A DNA stretch of 64,000 nucleotides from Methylococcaceae bacterium (lineage in GTDB: Bacteria > Pseudomonadota > Gammaproteobacteria > Methylococcales > Methylomonadaceae), in contig JABFSH010000009.1 of assembly GCA_013140705.1 (NCBI GenBank), positions 1 to 64,000 of the forward strand, in the 5' to 3' direction. The notes below the pieces were generated by a model that was given only the letters and a program-made list of their open reading frames with translations, was not told the origin of the DNA and searched no databases. Shown here piece by piece: positions 44,536-53,800 of this stretch (positions are counted from its first letter, which is position 1; each line of letters begins with the position of its first letter). Both the position numbers and the translations under genes were made by a program.

Positions 44536-44672
44536 AAGATTTAACTGATTACCCACAAGTTTCAGCTGAAATAGCAAACACTCAAGTAGCCGTCATGCCG
44601 GGGCGACGTTTTTTTGGAAACTTATGGCTCTTTGATATTGGCTGAAGCTTGTGGGTAATCAGGAAGATTTAA
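44536..44672. mobile_element. Family-A MITE-like element with 9-bp target duplication
   Basis: Core 44545-44663. Terminal inverted repeats of 22 bp (CTGATTACCCACAAG[T/C]TTCAGC) match at 21 of 22. AAGATTTAA stands directly left (44536-44544) and right (44664-44672) of the element, a perfect 9-bp target-site duplication, which shows that it moved by transposition. At about 119 bp it has no gene, so a transposase elsewhere must have mobilised it. The same sequence recurs inverted at 56622-56838. Confidence 0.85.
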
Positions 44673-44727
44673 CTTCGTTCGCCTTGAATTTGTCGAAAGG
44701 CCAGAAAGCTTCGAATCTCGGGAGGCA

Positions 44728-45378
44728 TTAGCGTATACCCTCCATAATTTTTTTAATTTCGTTCAGTGCTTGCCCTTGCTGCTCCGGAGTTAGCTTTGCA
44801 AAGTCCCTTTCAAATTCGGCCAGACTATAAACCTGTTGAACTGATGTTTTGTCTCGCACGATGCCGCAGTCGGCCAAGACCCGAGATAGGGGTTCTGCAG
44901 CATCTTTTAATGTAATATTGGCTGATAGCACAGTGCTGATTATGGTATTGATGCGGATAAAGATAGACTCCCCGGACAAAAGCTCCCTGATTATTCGGTC
45001 AATTTGTATATCCGAATAACCACGGCGTTTGTTATCCCTAAAGGTTCTCAATTTAATGATTACCGGAAGCTGTTTATCGATTTGATATTCGACCTCAAAT
45101 TCCCTGTCCTGGGAAGTAATCAAGCTGCTGGACTCGGCAACCAATTGCAATTTATTATTCTTGCAAAGGATTTCAAGTCTGATGTTGTCGTAAAGACCCC
45201 GTTTCGGCATGGGTGACCGCACAAAGCTAAAATTGAGATTGTTTAAATTGTCCCATTCTTTGTGATACGTCCAGGTTTCCATTTCTTGCTCGGCTATCGC
45301 ATGCACATTCGCCGGAAATAAAATCAACTGCATAAAAATACAACTGGCAATAATCCAGCATTTCAAACCGTAACACAT
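44728..45378 (-). CDS. Secreted protein of unknown function
   Basis: About 216 aa with a signal peptide (MCYGLKCWIIASCIFMQLILFPANVHA), so I start at the ATG at 45378; the frame extends to 45417. The mature protein is mixed alpha/beta with two cysteines (LEILCKNNK, LADCGIV), and ends in a helical, charged segment (FAKLTPEQQGQALNEIKKIM). No known domain recognised. It is a single gene downstream of the histidine-kinase cluster, separated by 196 bp, and next to the two family-A elements. Confidence 0.75.
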   Translation of the reverse strand: MCYGLKCWIIASCIFMQLILFPANVHAIAEQEMETWTYHKEWDNLNNLNFSFVRSPMPKRGLYDNIRLEILCKNNKLQLVAESSSLITSQDREFEVEYQIDKQLPVIIKLRTFRDNKRRGYSDIQIDRIIRELLSGESIFIRINTIISTVLSANITLKDAAEPLSRVLADCGIVRDKTSVQQVYSLAEFERDFAKLTPEQQGQALNEIKKIMEGIR

Positions 45379-45573
45379 AGATAGCAGTCCTGAACACACA
45401 AAAAAGGGTTGTAACACGGGTTTAAGATTATAACCTTATTGTTTTGAACATTGACGCTATATAGATGTTTCTCTCCCTGGAGAAGGGATAGTTTGCGAAT
45501 TTATTGGGATTGGTATGGGTTTCAGTTGGCGGGTTTGGGGTAAAACATGCTCTGAAATTTAGGTACATTTTCA

Positions 45574-47076
45574 TCAGGTCAGGTTTTTCGGAAAACAAAG
45601 AGTAAAGCATGTTCCAAAGCCCGGCTCAGATTCAACGGATACGGCGCCTTGCATGGCAACGGTAACCATGTTGTTGACGATGGCCAAACCCAGGCCGGTG
45701 CCGCCTTTGCCGCGGCCCGTCGTAAAAAAGGGATCGAAAATTTTACCGATGTGTTCCGGGTTGATGCCAGCGCCATAATCCCGGACTGTCAAAACAAACT
45801 GGGGAGCTTTAGCCGGCAGAACTCTATCCGAAACCGCAATGTCCACCTGGCCACCGATGCCGTTCGGGTAAGCATAGCGTTCTATATTCTGAAGAAAATT
45901 CATCATGATTTGTGTCAAGTAGCCGGGGTAGCCATGCCATTCCCGTGCTTTAAGGATGCCTGACGCATCAAGCCGGATATCCAGCCTGGCCTGTCTGGCA
46001 CTGATTTTAAAAAGGTCGACTGTATCTTTCAGCAATGCCGGCAGGTCGACGGTATCCTGATGTTCCAGCAACTGATCCACAGCAATTTTTTTAAAGTTCT
46101 CAATTAAACGGTGGGCGATATCGACGTTTTTTATTGTTAAGCCGGAAGACTCCAGCATGTCCTGAAGCAACGCTTCGGTTTCCGAATTTTCTCTAAACAA
46201 GGCCTGGATGTTCGGTAACGACAAACGATTCCGGATGATGCTCAGCCCCGTCTTGACAATACCCAAGGGTGTATTGATTTCATGCGCTACACCGGCCACG
46301 GCTTGTGTAAGAGCCCGGTGTCTTTCCAGTGCCGCTTCCGTTTGCATGGCCTGACTGGCATAACGGCGTTCCTGTTCACACAGCCGTTTCTTTTCCAGCG
46401 TCGCACTGATTCGGGCTTTTAACAACGTTGAATTAAAGGGTTTGGGTAAATAATCTTCGGCGCCTGCTTCAATGCACAATATAACCTGGCCCATATCCGA
46501 GCAAGCAGAAATCATGATGACCGGAATATTGCGTAAAACGGTATCGGCTTTCATGCGTTGAAGCACTTCATAGCCACCCATGTCCGGCATCATGACATCT
46601 AACAACACTAAGTCAAAGCGGTTGCTGGTCAGTTTTTCCAGGGCTTCAACGCCACTACCCGCCATTGCGATCTGATATCCCTGATTTTCCAGACGTCTGG
46701 ATAGAATTTCCTGGTTGGCTGGGTTGTCGTCAACGACCAATAAGCTTCCACGGCCGTTGCATTCCGTGTCGACCGGGTTAAAGTGGTGGGCGACCTGATC
46801 CGGAGATGCGGTTTGTTTGTGTGAGTCATTTGTATTGATAGCCGAATGGCATGAAGGGCTACACGTCAGCGGTGTTTGCAATTGCACCAACATTTGTTGA
46901 GCCGCGCAGGTGATTTTGCCTAAATCACCGATTAAGTTTTCCTGACCGCTACCGTCAGCCTCCTCGATCAGCATTTCAGAATAACCGATGATTTGATTCA
47001 ACCAGTTCAGCAGTTCATGGCGTGTAAGCGCATCAATGATCAGAGAGCTTTCCGATAACTTTTCGCAATGAGACAT
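45574..47076 (-). CDS. Hybrid histidine kinase with internal receiver
   Basis: A 500-aa cytoplasmic signalling protein. Order: a HisKA-like fragment (residues 18-45, RHELLNWLNQIIGYSEML), a receiver domain (about 110-225; LVVDDNPAN, phospho-acceptor in LVLLDVMMPDMGG), a coiled linker, a HisKA with VAGVAHEINTPLG (about residue 270), and HATPase_c (N-box MMNFLQNIERYAYP, G-box VRDYGAGI, GGTGLGLAIV). There is no membrane helix or sensor domain, so it must be driven by the neighbouring MHYT kinase or by a partner. Last gene of the hypX operon; two bases follow the preceding receiver gene. Confidence 0.93.
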   Translation of the reverse strand: MSHCEKLSESSLIIDALTRHELLNWLNQIIGYSEMLIEEADGSGQENLIGDLGKITCAAQQMLVQLQTPLTCSPSCHSAINTNDSHKQTASPDQVAHHFNPVDTECNGRGSLLVVDDNPANQEILSRRLENQGYQIAMAGSGVEALEKLTSNRFDLVLLDVMMPDMGGYEVLQRMKADTVLRNIPVIMISACSDMGQVILCIEAGAEDYLPKPFNSTLLKARISATLEKKRLCEQERRYASQAMQTEAALERHRALTQAVAGVAHEINTPLGIVKTGLSIIRNRLSLPNIQALFRENSETEALLQDMLESSGLTIKNVDIAHRLIENFKKIAVDQLLEHQDTVDLPALLKDTVDLFKISARQARLDIRLDASGILKAREWHGYPGYLTQIMMNFLQNIERYAYPNGIGGQVDIAVSDRVLPAKAPQFVLTVRDYGAGINPEHIGKIFDPFFTTGRGKGGTGLGLAIVNNMVTVAMQGAVSVESEPGFGTCFTLCFPKNLT

Positions 47077-47078
47077 GA

Positions 47079-47444
47079 TTAGACCAGAAGTTTATAAATT
47101 TTTGATAACAATCTCGATAAGTCGATAGGTTTAGTATCGTAATCATCGCACCCTACGTTCAATGCTTTTTGCCGATCTTCGCCCATAGCGTGTGCGGTTA
47201 GAGCAATGATGGGAATAATTCGTGTCACAGGATCGGATTTCAGCTGCAGGGTGGCTTCCCATCCGTCCATGATGGGAAGACTCATGTCCATCAGTATCAA
47301 ATCCGGTTGTGAGGTTCTTGCGAACTGAATGCTTTCGAGACCGTCAACGGCCAGGATGATCTGAAAGCCGTTTTTGATCAGTCGGCGCGATAACATATCA
47401 CGGTTGAGTTCATTATCTTCAACGAGCAACAGTTTGTTCATCAA
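47079..47444 (-). CDS. Stand-alone receiver (response regulator)
   Basis: A 121-aa CheY-like single-domain receiver. Acidic pair VEDNELNRD, phospho-acceptor aspartate in LILMDMSLPIMDGW (about residue 54), threonine in IPIIALTAHAMG and lysine in YDTKPID. No output domain, so it probably shuttles phosphate or binds a partner. It overlaps the end of the MHYT kinase gene by 26 bp and is 2 bp from the hybrid kinase gene. Confidence 0.95.
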   Translation of the reverse strand: MMNKLLLVEDNELNRDMLSRRLIKNGFQIILAVDGLESIQFARTSQPDLILMDMSLPIMDGWEATLQLKSDPVTRIIPIIALTAHAMGEDRQKALNVGCDDYDTKPIDLSRLLSKIYKLLV

Positions 47445-49368
47445 TGCATGACCAAGGGAGTTTTACTGTAAATATGGAACCCACGTCCGGGGTGCTTTCA
47501 ATCGCTATGCTGCCACCCATCATTTCGCAAAACTTTTTGGTGATGGTCAAGCCAAGACCGGTGCCGCCGTATTTGCGTGTTGTCGAATTATCCGCCTGAG
47601 TAAAGGCATCGAATACCTTATCGACCTGCGCTTTGGACATACCGATACCGGTATCGCGAACTTCAAAAATAATCCAGCCGGATTCAGATGAATGGTCGAC
47701 CGAAACCGTGAAATGAATGTCGCCTGCATGGGTAAATTTTCCGGCATTACTGAGCAAGTTCAACAAAATCTGCCGCAGCTTAATGGAATCGGCACTGATC
47801 GCAGGTAACCAGTCAGGGCGTTCGATGGATAACCTATTGGCATTTTTATCGATGATGGGCTGAACCGTATGGGTAATTTCATTGATCACCGAGGGTAAAT
47901 GAATGTCCTCGAGAAATAATTCCATTTTGCCGGCTTCAATCTTGGATAAATCCAGAATTTCATTGATTAAAGTCAGCAAGTGTACGGCGGATGAATGGAT
48001 TTTTAACAAATCACTAATATAACCATCCTGTTTTGAAGCCTGTGCTTCTTCCAGTAACATTTCACTGTAACCAATGATGGCATTCATGGGTGTTCTTAAC
48101 TCATGAGACATGTTGGCTAAAAACGCGCTTTTGGCGTTATTGGCTTCTTCGGCAACTGCACGTGCCTTTTGTGCTTCCGCGATGGCCTTCGATAATTCGA
48201 TTTCGGTTTGCTTGAGTTCGGTAATATCGGTGCGGATGGCAACCGTGCCGGTATTCCAGACCCGTCGCTCGCTGACGCGCATCCAGCGATCTCCCCTGAA
48301 ATGCTCGACAAAGTTTTCTCGAGGCGTGCGATGCCGGGTCATGCGTTCGGTCAGCCAGTCCTCAAGACAATTTTCGGCATCAAGAATCAAACCGGACTGG
48401 GCGGCCCTTCGCATGATCGTCTCGAAGGCCATGCCCGGTACGATTGGAGTACCAAAATTCATGATTTCCCGATAACGCTGATTGCATTCTACCAAGCGAT
48501 CCTGCATGTCAAATAAACAGAAGCCATCGGCGATACTTTCTATGGCTTCCCGCATGCGTGAGCGGCTGACGGCTTCCTCCCGTGTGGCTTGTTGAATGCG
48601 GCTGTCGACAATGGTAATGAAAATAGCCAGTGAAGCGATCAATACCGAGGTAAAGGAAACCCAAAATACCAGCGCTAACGGATTTAAGGAGCTTTCTGCC
48701 CAGGTCGGTGATGCATCGCCTGCAAAAAAATAAGTAGCCGCCATACCGGAGTAATGCATACCGGAAATCGCAAAGCCCATGATCAGTGCCGCACCGACCT
48801 TTCCCCACACGGCGCTATTGATCCTGGTCTTTTGAGCAAGTAAATAATCGATTGTCAAGGCGACGCCGGACAGCACCAAGCCGATCAGCACCGAAACGAC
48901 CACCAGTTTGGGTTCGAACATCATGATCAGGTGCCGGGAAATGCCCTGCATGGCGGCCATGCCGATATAATGCATGGTGCCTATGCCGCCGCCCATCACG
49001 ACGCTGACCAAAAAGGTCAACGTACTGATTTTGGGTCGACTGATTAATTCCAGCATGACATAGCTGGCCAACACTGCGGGCACCGTTGACACTAACGTGA
49101 TAAATACGTCGTAACTCACCGCGATCGGCAGTTGGAGCGCCAGCATGGCGATAAAATGCATTGCCCAGATGCCGCCGCCCATGGTTAATGAACCGGCCAG
49201 CAGCCAAATGCGACGTCTATTGCCCGAATCGGCGGCCCGGATCCGGCCTGCAACACTTAAGGCTGCATAGGATGCCAAACTGGCTATGGATAAGACCACT
49301 AATCCGGCATCATAATGGCTCTGTAATGCCAGGCTCAGATCTCTGCCATCGTAAAAATAATGGTTCAT
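47419..49368 (-). CDS. MHYT-domain sensor histidine kinase
   Basis: A 649-aa membrane kinase. Residues 1-250 form an MHYT domain with three copies of the motif: WAMHFIAML, GTMHYIGMAA and SGMHYSGMAA, between six or seven helices. MHYT is proposed to bind copper and sense O2, CO or NO at the membrane. A PAS domain (about 270-380; DGFCLFDMQDRLVECN), HisKA (FLANMSHELRTPMNAIIGYSEML, shortened) and HATPase_c (NLLSNAGKFTH, DTGIGM, GGTGLGL) follow. It lies 27 bp after the REC gene and overlaps the next receiver. Confidence 0.95.
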   Translation of the reverse strand: MNHYFYDGRDLSLALQSHYDAGLVVLSIASLASYAALSVAGRIRAADSGNRRRIWLLAGSLTMGGGIWAMHFIAMLALQLPIAVSYDVFITLVSTVPAVLASYVMLELISRPKISTLTFLVSVVMGGGIGTMHYIGMAAMQGISRHLIMMFEPKLVVVSVLIGLVLSGVALTIDYLLAQKTRINSAVWGKVGAALIMGFAISGMHYSGMAATYFFAGDASPTWAESSLNPLALVFWVSFTSVLIASLAIFITIVDSRIQQATREEAVSRSRMREAIESIADGFCLFDMQDRLVECNQRYREIMNFGTPIVPGMAFETIMRRAAQSGLILDAENCLEDWLTERMTRHRTPRENFVEHFRGDRWMRVSERRVWNTGTVAIRTDITELKQTEIELSKAIAEAQKARAVAEEANNAKSAFLANMSHELRTPMNAIIGYSEMLLEEAQASKQDGYISDLLKIHSSAVHLLTLINEILDLSKIEAGKMELFLEDIHLPSVINEITHTVQPIIDKNANRLSIERPDWLPAISADSIKLRQILLNLLSNAGKFTHAGDIHFTVSVDHSSESGWIIFEVRDTGIGMSKAQVDKVFDAFTQADNSTTRKYGGTGLGLTITKKFCEMMGGSIAIESTPDVGSIFTVKLPWSCIDEQTVAR

Positions 49369-49395
49369 GACGGCTAGTGTTGCCTCAATTGCCTG

Positions 49396-50244
49396 CTATG
49401 AATCTACTCGACTTTGTTTCCAGATGACGGCCAGTTGTTTAACAAAGCCATGCATCAGCGTCACCACAAGATCCGGTGGCGTAAACCGGCTTTTAAACAA
49501 AAATGACACCTGCGACTGGGCAGTAGTGGCGATAACCTCGATCAGCCGATAGCCTTGATTATCCATCACATAGCGGTCGCCGCCCGGATTGAGTGGCATG
49601 CCTTCGAGGGCCCGAAGCCGGTTTAGCAATTGCAAGCCACGCTCGGCATCAATCTCGTCGGCAAACAGCACGTCACCGTCAATAATCAGCCATCGTGGCG
49701 TTTCTGCCTGTTCCGGACTCAAGCCGCCGATGGGCGACAGCGTGTAAAGCAGTTTTCGTCTCGAACCCGCCGCCTCAATGAGGTTATTTGACAATTCGAT
49801 GGTCGAGAGCGCCATGCCATACGCCAGGTATTGTCTGATACTGCTTTTTATCAACGAATACAACTTATCTTCAGTAGCTTCAACTTTCGTGAAGTAACCG
49901 TTGATATCGTATTTGTCGATGACGTCACGTTCCGGCGCGATGCCTGGCTGCCCGGTACGGATATAGATTTGAGTCAGTTTATTGCCCAGGTTGTTGCGGA
50001 TATAATCGCACAGCTCAAGACCGGCATACTCGGTTTCCATGACCACGTCAAGAAACGCAACGGCCAGCGAACAGCCCACTTCAACATCATCATTGATCAG
50101 GGCAATGGCTTCGATGGTACTGTTGGCCGTGTAAATTTTTAGCGGCAAGCCATATACTTCGATATTTTTCATGGCCAAACGTGAAATAGCCAGGACATCC
50201 GGTTCGTCATCAACCAGCAGAACCGGCCAGTATTTAAAAAACAT
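49396..50244 (-). CDS. REC-domain protein with unknown C-terminal domain
   Basis: A 282-aa protein. Residues 8-150 are a receiver domain (LLVDDEPDVL, phospho-acceptor in AFLDVVMETEYAGLEL near residue 67) of the variant found next to DUF3369 in RpfG-like proteins: KYDINGYFTKVE, TEDKLYSLIKSSIRQYLAYG. The C-terminal 120 residues (from about 160) are not a known DNA-binding or HD-GYP output to me. It starts 12 bp after hypX, so it is the first signalling gene of that operon. Confidence 0.85.
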   Translation of the reverse strand: MFFKYWPVLLVDDEPDVLAISRLAMKNIEVYGLPLKIYTANSTIEAIALINDDVEVGCSLAVAFLDVVMETEYAGLELCDYIRNNLGNKLTQIYIRTGQPGIAPERDVIDKYDINGYFTKVEATEDKLYSLIKSSIRQYLAYGMALSTIELSNNLIEAAGSRRKLLYTLSPIGGLSPEQAETPRWLIIDGDVLFADEIDAERGLQLLNRLRALEGMPLNPGGDRYVMDNQGYRLIEVIATTAQSQVSFLFKSRFTPPDLVVTLMHGFVKQLAVIWKQSRVDS

Positions 50245-50256
50245 GGCACACTCCTT

Positions 50257-52050
50257 TTAGTAAGCCAGAGGCTGTCTTAATTCACTGAGCTTGGTGGCAT
50301 CAAGACGCATGTGTTTGGCAAGATAAGCGGCAGTCTCCTTAGGCCTGACTTTATGGACAAAGTTATAGCGGGCCTCATGATAATTCACTTCGCCACCGTA
50401 AAATTTACCGGAGAAATTGATTTTCATTTTTTGCAGTTCAGCTGCGCGATAGGCCGCCAAGGGTTTTACACGCTCGTCTTTATGCCGGATTTGTTGTTTT
50501 TCTTCGAGCAATATTTGATACTGCGGGCTTGAGGCCAACGCTTCTGCCTTTAGTCTGACCTGTTGCAGGTAGATGTCGTAATGGTCCGACAGGATTTCAT
50601 CGATGTAGCCGATCGCCTTGGCTTTTTTCGTACCGATGGGCAGCGGCGTTTCGGTGAGTTCCAGAGCTTTAACGGGACCAACCCGTTTGGGGAGTGAATA
50701 CGTCCAATACTCTGAGCCGTATAGGCCCATGGTTTTATAATGCGGATTAAAAATGACGCCTTCGCGAGCCCAAACCTGGTCGGCTGCCAGAATCGCCATT
50801 GCGCCACCTGCGCCGCAGCCGCCCCAGACAGCCGATAGGGTTAATTTGGATTCCGTGGTCAGAATAGCGTGAATTATATCGTCAATGGCGTTGATATTGC
50901 GCCAGGACTCATTGGCCGGATTTTCCGCCGCTTCAATCATATTCAGATGAATGCCGTTTGACCAAAAATCGCGTCCTCCCATCAGGACAAGCACTTTAGT
51001 GGGCCGCGCCAATGCCAGACGATAGGACTCCAGTAGACGCCGGCATTGGGTAGTGCTCATCGCACCATTATGAAAATCAAAGTACAGAAAACCGACGTTG
51101 TTTTTTTCTTCATACCAAATTTCCTTGAAGGTCAGCTCTGCTCCCATATACAACGGATCGATAGAGGCTTCGGGAGTATCATCAAGAAGGCTGCCTAATA
51201 CTTTTGCAGCCGGTAATTTGAAATCAAATTGCTTGTTGTGCGAGAGAAAGCGCTTATAAAACGGAATCTTGACAATGTTTTTGCGTTTCAGGTGCGATAT
51301 CCAGACGGCACCGTCTATGGCGGCACGACAAATGGCGCCATGGCGCTGGGCAATGATCGCTCCGGGTTGCCAGCCTTGCAGCGAACTTTCTTCATGGGCG
51401 CCGTATAAATAATATTCCTGATTGTCGATAACATCTAACACGCCAGGTGCGCTGTCACTGGCATTTATTTTTTTGATGATGGTTGCGACATGGTCATTTT
51501 CCCAGTCAATTTTTCGTTCCTGCTGTTTCATCAAGGGCCGAAGCTGACCCCGTACTTCGGGCTTCGAATAATCGAGCGGAATGGGTTTGAACGTTTTGGA
51601 TTCGACCCGTTTGACAGCGTTCAGCATCGCTTTAATGGCTGCCTGGCTGACTTCGCGCCGGTAAATGCCGGCTTTACTGGCTTGTCGCATGGAAAATGTT
51701 TCTGTTGCCCAAATATCACCGGCATCCATTTCTTCAACAGCCTGCAACACAGTTACCCCCCACTCCTGTTCTCCGCTCATGATGGCCCAGTCCAGTGATG
51801 AGGGGCCTCTATCGCCAACAATACCGGGATGAATGATTAAACAGTGGTGCTTGCTCCAGACATCTTCGGGTATTTTTTCCTTTAAAAACGGACAAATGAT
51901 CAAATCGGGTTGAAAAAAGGTAACACCTTTCCTGATGTCGTCGGGATTGAGCGCCAGGGTGATCGAGATATCATGGCCCAAGGCTTCAAGCTCTACATGC
52001 GCTCGTTGACACAGGCCGTTATAAGACGAAGAAATGAGTAAAATTCGCAC
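50257..52050 (-). CDS. hypX: HypX/HoxX, formyl-to-CO hydrogenase-maturation enzyme
   Basis: A 597-aa two-domain cytoplasmic enzyme. The N-terminal ~270 residues are a 10-formyl-tetrahydrofolate transferase (LLISSSYNGLCQR..., the catalytic HPGIVGDRGPSSLDWAI); the rest is a crotonase-like domain (GGRDFWSNGIHLN, GGCGAGGAMAILAADQVWARE, FNPHYKTMGLYGSEYWT). HypX moves a formyl group to CoA and releases CO, the active-site ligand of [NiFe]-hydrogenases under oxic conditions. No hydrogenase or other hyp gene is in the window. It heads a five-gene operon with an MHYT kinase; alternatives are another formyl-dependent carbonyl role. Confidence 0.9.
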   Translation of the reverse strand: MRILLISSSYNGLCQRAHVELEALGHDISITLALNPDDIRKGVTFFQPDLIICPFLKEKIPEDVWSKHHCLIIHPGIVGDRGPSSLDWAIMSGEQEWGVTVLQAVEEMDAGDIWATETFSMRQASKAGIYRREVSQAAIKAMLNAVKRVESKTFKPIPLDYSKPEVRGQLRPLMKQQERKIDWENDHVATIIKKINASDSAPGVLDVIDNQEYYLYGAHEESSLQGWQPGAIIAQRHGAICRAAIDGAVWISHLKRKNIVKIPFYKRFLSHNKQFDFKLPAAKVLGSLLDDTPEASIDPLYMGAELTFKEIWYEEKNNVGFLYFDFHNGAMSTTQCRRLLESYRLALARPTKVLVLMGGRDFWSNGIHLNMIEAAENPANESWRNINAIDDIIHAILTTESKLTLSAVWGGCGAGGAMAILAADQVWAREGVIFNPHYKTMGLYGSEYWTYSLPKRVGPVKALELTETPLPIGTKKAKAIGYIDEILSDHYDIYLQQVRLKAEALASSPQYQILLEEKQQIRHKDERVKPLAAYRAAELQKMKINFSGKFYGGEVNYHEARYNFVHKVRPKETAAYLAKHMRLDATKLSELRQPLAY

Positions 52051-52125
52051 GGAGGTTCTCCTTTGTTTTTTTTATTGTGTTCGGATGTATGGGCTACGGG
52101 CTAAATTGCATTTATTCTTGTGCAA

Positions 52126-52157
52126 GGGTAGAGACGCAAAACCTTGCGTTTCTACCC
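52126..52157. repeat. Palindromic repeat before hypX
   Basis: GGGTAGAGACGCAA (52126-52139) and TTGCGTTTCTACCC (52144-52157) form a 14-bp stem with one G-T pair and a 4-nt loop, between the GlxA gene and hypX. Neither strand has a T-tract. GTAGAGACGCAA palindromes are common small dispersed repeats in bacterial genomes, so this could be a REP-like unit or a transcript-end stem. Confidence 0.6.
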
Positions 52158-52178
52158 GCTTTTCTGACATTTCATTTT

Positions 52179-53192
52179 CTATTTAAAGTTTGATCGATAC
52201 TCCTGGGGGGTAATTTTTAAAAATCGTTGAAAGGTTCGCCGCATTTGTTCGGCGGTATTGAATCCACACTTGTTGGCGACGCTTTCCATCGGTAAGTCGG
52301 TGCGTAACAACATGTTGCGTGCTGATTCCAGACGAATACGTTCAATAAATTTGGCAGGCGTCATGCCAATTTCCTGGCAAAACAGCCTGGAAAAATTACG
52401 CGGGCTCATGGCCATGCGATCAGCCAGGATATTTACATTCAATTCGGCATCGGGATGACTGACAATCCAGGCCTGTAATTCGCGAAAATCCTTGCGATTC
52501 TTGGCTTCATTGAATACATAGGAACTGAACTGCGACTGACCGCCGGGACGGCGCATGAAGATCAGCATTCCGCGGGCAACCGCTGATGCAACTTCCCAGC
52601 CCCAATCTTCCTCAACCAGACTCAAGGCCAGATCAATTCCGGCGGTAACGCCGCCCGAGGTATACACATTGCCATCGCGAACAAATATTTTATCGGGCTG
52701 AATTTGAAGGCCCTGAAATTCATTCGCCATCTGATCGCAATATAACCAATGTGTAGTTGCCTTACGATTGTTCAGCAAACCGCTTTCGGCTAATAAAAAG
52801 GCGCCGGTACAAATTGATACCATACGTCTAACTTTAGGCATCATCTGTACAAGCCACTGCTTCGATTTTTCATCCCTCAGACCGTCGACAATGTAAGGGG
52901 CTCCTGCCACCAATAAAGTATCAATGTTTTCGGTGGCATCCTGATAAGCCATATCAGCAACAATGCTCAGTCCTGAAGACGTTTTAACCGGTCCTGCTTC
53001 TTCTGCAACCAGTGACAGTGAGTAGACGCATTCGGTTGGGCCAATTTTACCTTCCAACCGTAATGCGATATTGGCGAAACAAAACACATCCATAGGCCCC
53101 GAAACATCGACTAATTCGCAGCCCGGATAAATCAGCATGGCAACATGGCGATGCTGCAATGTTTGCGAAGGACGATTCGGACTCATGGGCAC
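52179..53192 (-). CDS. GlxA/FtrA-type AraC-family regulator
   Basis: A 337-aa regulator. Residues 10-190 form a DJ-1/PfpI-like domain (VAMLIYPGCELVDVSGPMDVF, nucleophile-elbow cysteine in VSICTGAFLLAESGLL), which usually binds a ligand. Residues about 235-337 are the AraC helix-turn-helix pair (LADRMAMSPRNFSRLFCQE and ESVANKCGFNTAEQMRRTF). AraC-type dimers bind direct repeats, and two such repeats lie upstream of the genes at 53486 and 56208. It probably controls those and possibly hypX. 63 bp separate it from the coiled-coil gene upstream. Confidence 0.93.
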   Translation of the reverse strand: MPMSPNRPSQTLQHRHVAMLIYPGCELVDVSGPMDVFCFANIALRLEGKIGPTECVYSLSLVAEEAGPVKTSSGLSIVADMAYQDATENIDTLLVAGAPYIVDGLRDEKSKQWLVQMMPKVRRMVSICTGAFLLAESGLLNNRKATTHWLYCDQMANEFQGLQIQPDKIFVRDGNVYTSGGVTAGIDLALSLVEEDWGWEVASAVARGMLIFMRRPGGQSQFSSYVFNEAKNRKDFRELQAWIVSHPDAELNVNILADRMAMSPRNFSRLFCQEIGMTPAKFIERIRLESARNMLLRTDLPMESVANKCGFNTAEQMRRTFQRFLKITPQEYRSNFK

Positions 53193-53255
53193 CTGCCTTT
53201 TGCTGACAATTACTTTCCGGTTATTTAAACAAACTCAGTAATGTACGCTTAAATT

Positions 53256-53486
53256 TCAGCCGCCATTTCCAATGTTTTCCCAGGTATTGCTGCCGGATTC
53301 TTCCGAAGCATGCAGTTGCCTGGTGATTTCTCGTTGTTTGGCCCGTAAATCTTCAAGGTCACGGTAATACTCGAATTTGGATTCTGTCGATTGTTGACGG
53401 GACAGCACGACTAATTGATCAATTTGAGCGCTGTGCTCTATTAATTCCGCTACCAATTGTTGTCTGCTTTCATGCGTGGCTAACAT
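53256..53486 (-). CDS. Small coiled-coil protein
   Basis: A 76-aa highly charged helical protein (MLATHESRQQLVAELIEHSAQIDQ..., ...LEDLRAKQREITRQLHA), probably one coiled coil with a flexible tail. The ATG at 53486 is chosen because GGAGG lies 8 nt upstream; the frame is open to 53609. No known family recognised. It is the first gene below operator 2 and precedes the GlxA-type regulator by 63 bp, so it may be cotranscribed with it. Confidence 0.75.
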   Translation of the reverse strand: MLATHESRQQLVAELIEHSAQIDQLVVLSRQQSTESKFEYYRDLEDLRAKQREITRQLHASEESGSNTWENIGNGG

Positions 53487-53715
53487 AATTAAATCCTCCG
53501 ACTTGTTGGACCTGCTATTGGGAAAACATAGGTCCGGGTTGCTTGATAAATACCTTGTATTTTTTATTCTAAACATCAAGTTCACATGCAGGAAAAGCCA
53601 GCTTGGCAAGGTCGATGCTGAAAAGCAGCGAATGCCTCAAGTTATTTTGTTCCCCTCTATAGGTTTCGTTGGGATTTACCTTGTGATATAGATTGCCTCT
53701 ATTCCTTGCAAGGTA

Positions 53716-53750
53716 AATGACAAAAATACTGCATAATCGGACAAAATTTG
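53716..53750. promoter_or_regulatory. Direct-repeat operator 2 (TTTGTC, 21-bp period)
   Basis: Two half-sites, TTTGTC on the minus strand (53719-53724 and 53740-53745 as GACAAA), are exactly 21 bp apart. The whole 35-bp block matches that at 56383-56417 at about 24 positions, including AATGACAAA, GCAT and TCGGACAAA. It lies about 230 bp upstream of the coiled-coil gene. Confidence 0.65.
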
Positions 53751-53800
53751 TAAATGCGATAGCGTGACGGCAAGTACCTTTAAATCATGTCATCGCTGCA

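Noticed and set aside
42000-45000. CRISPR or integron attC array
   Set aside because: The repeats have no regular spacing with unique spacers, and attC core sequences are absent.
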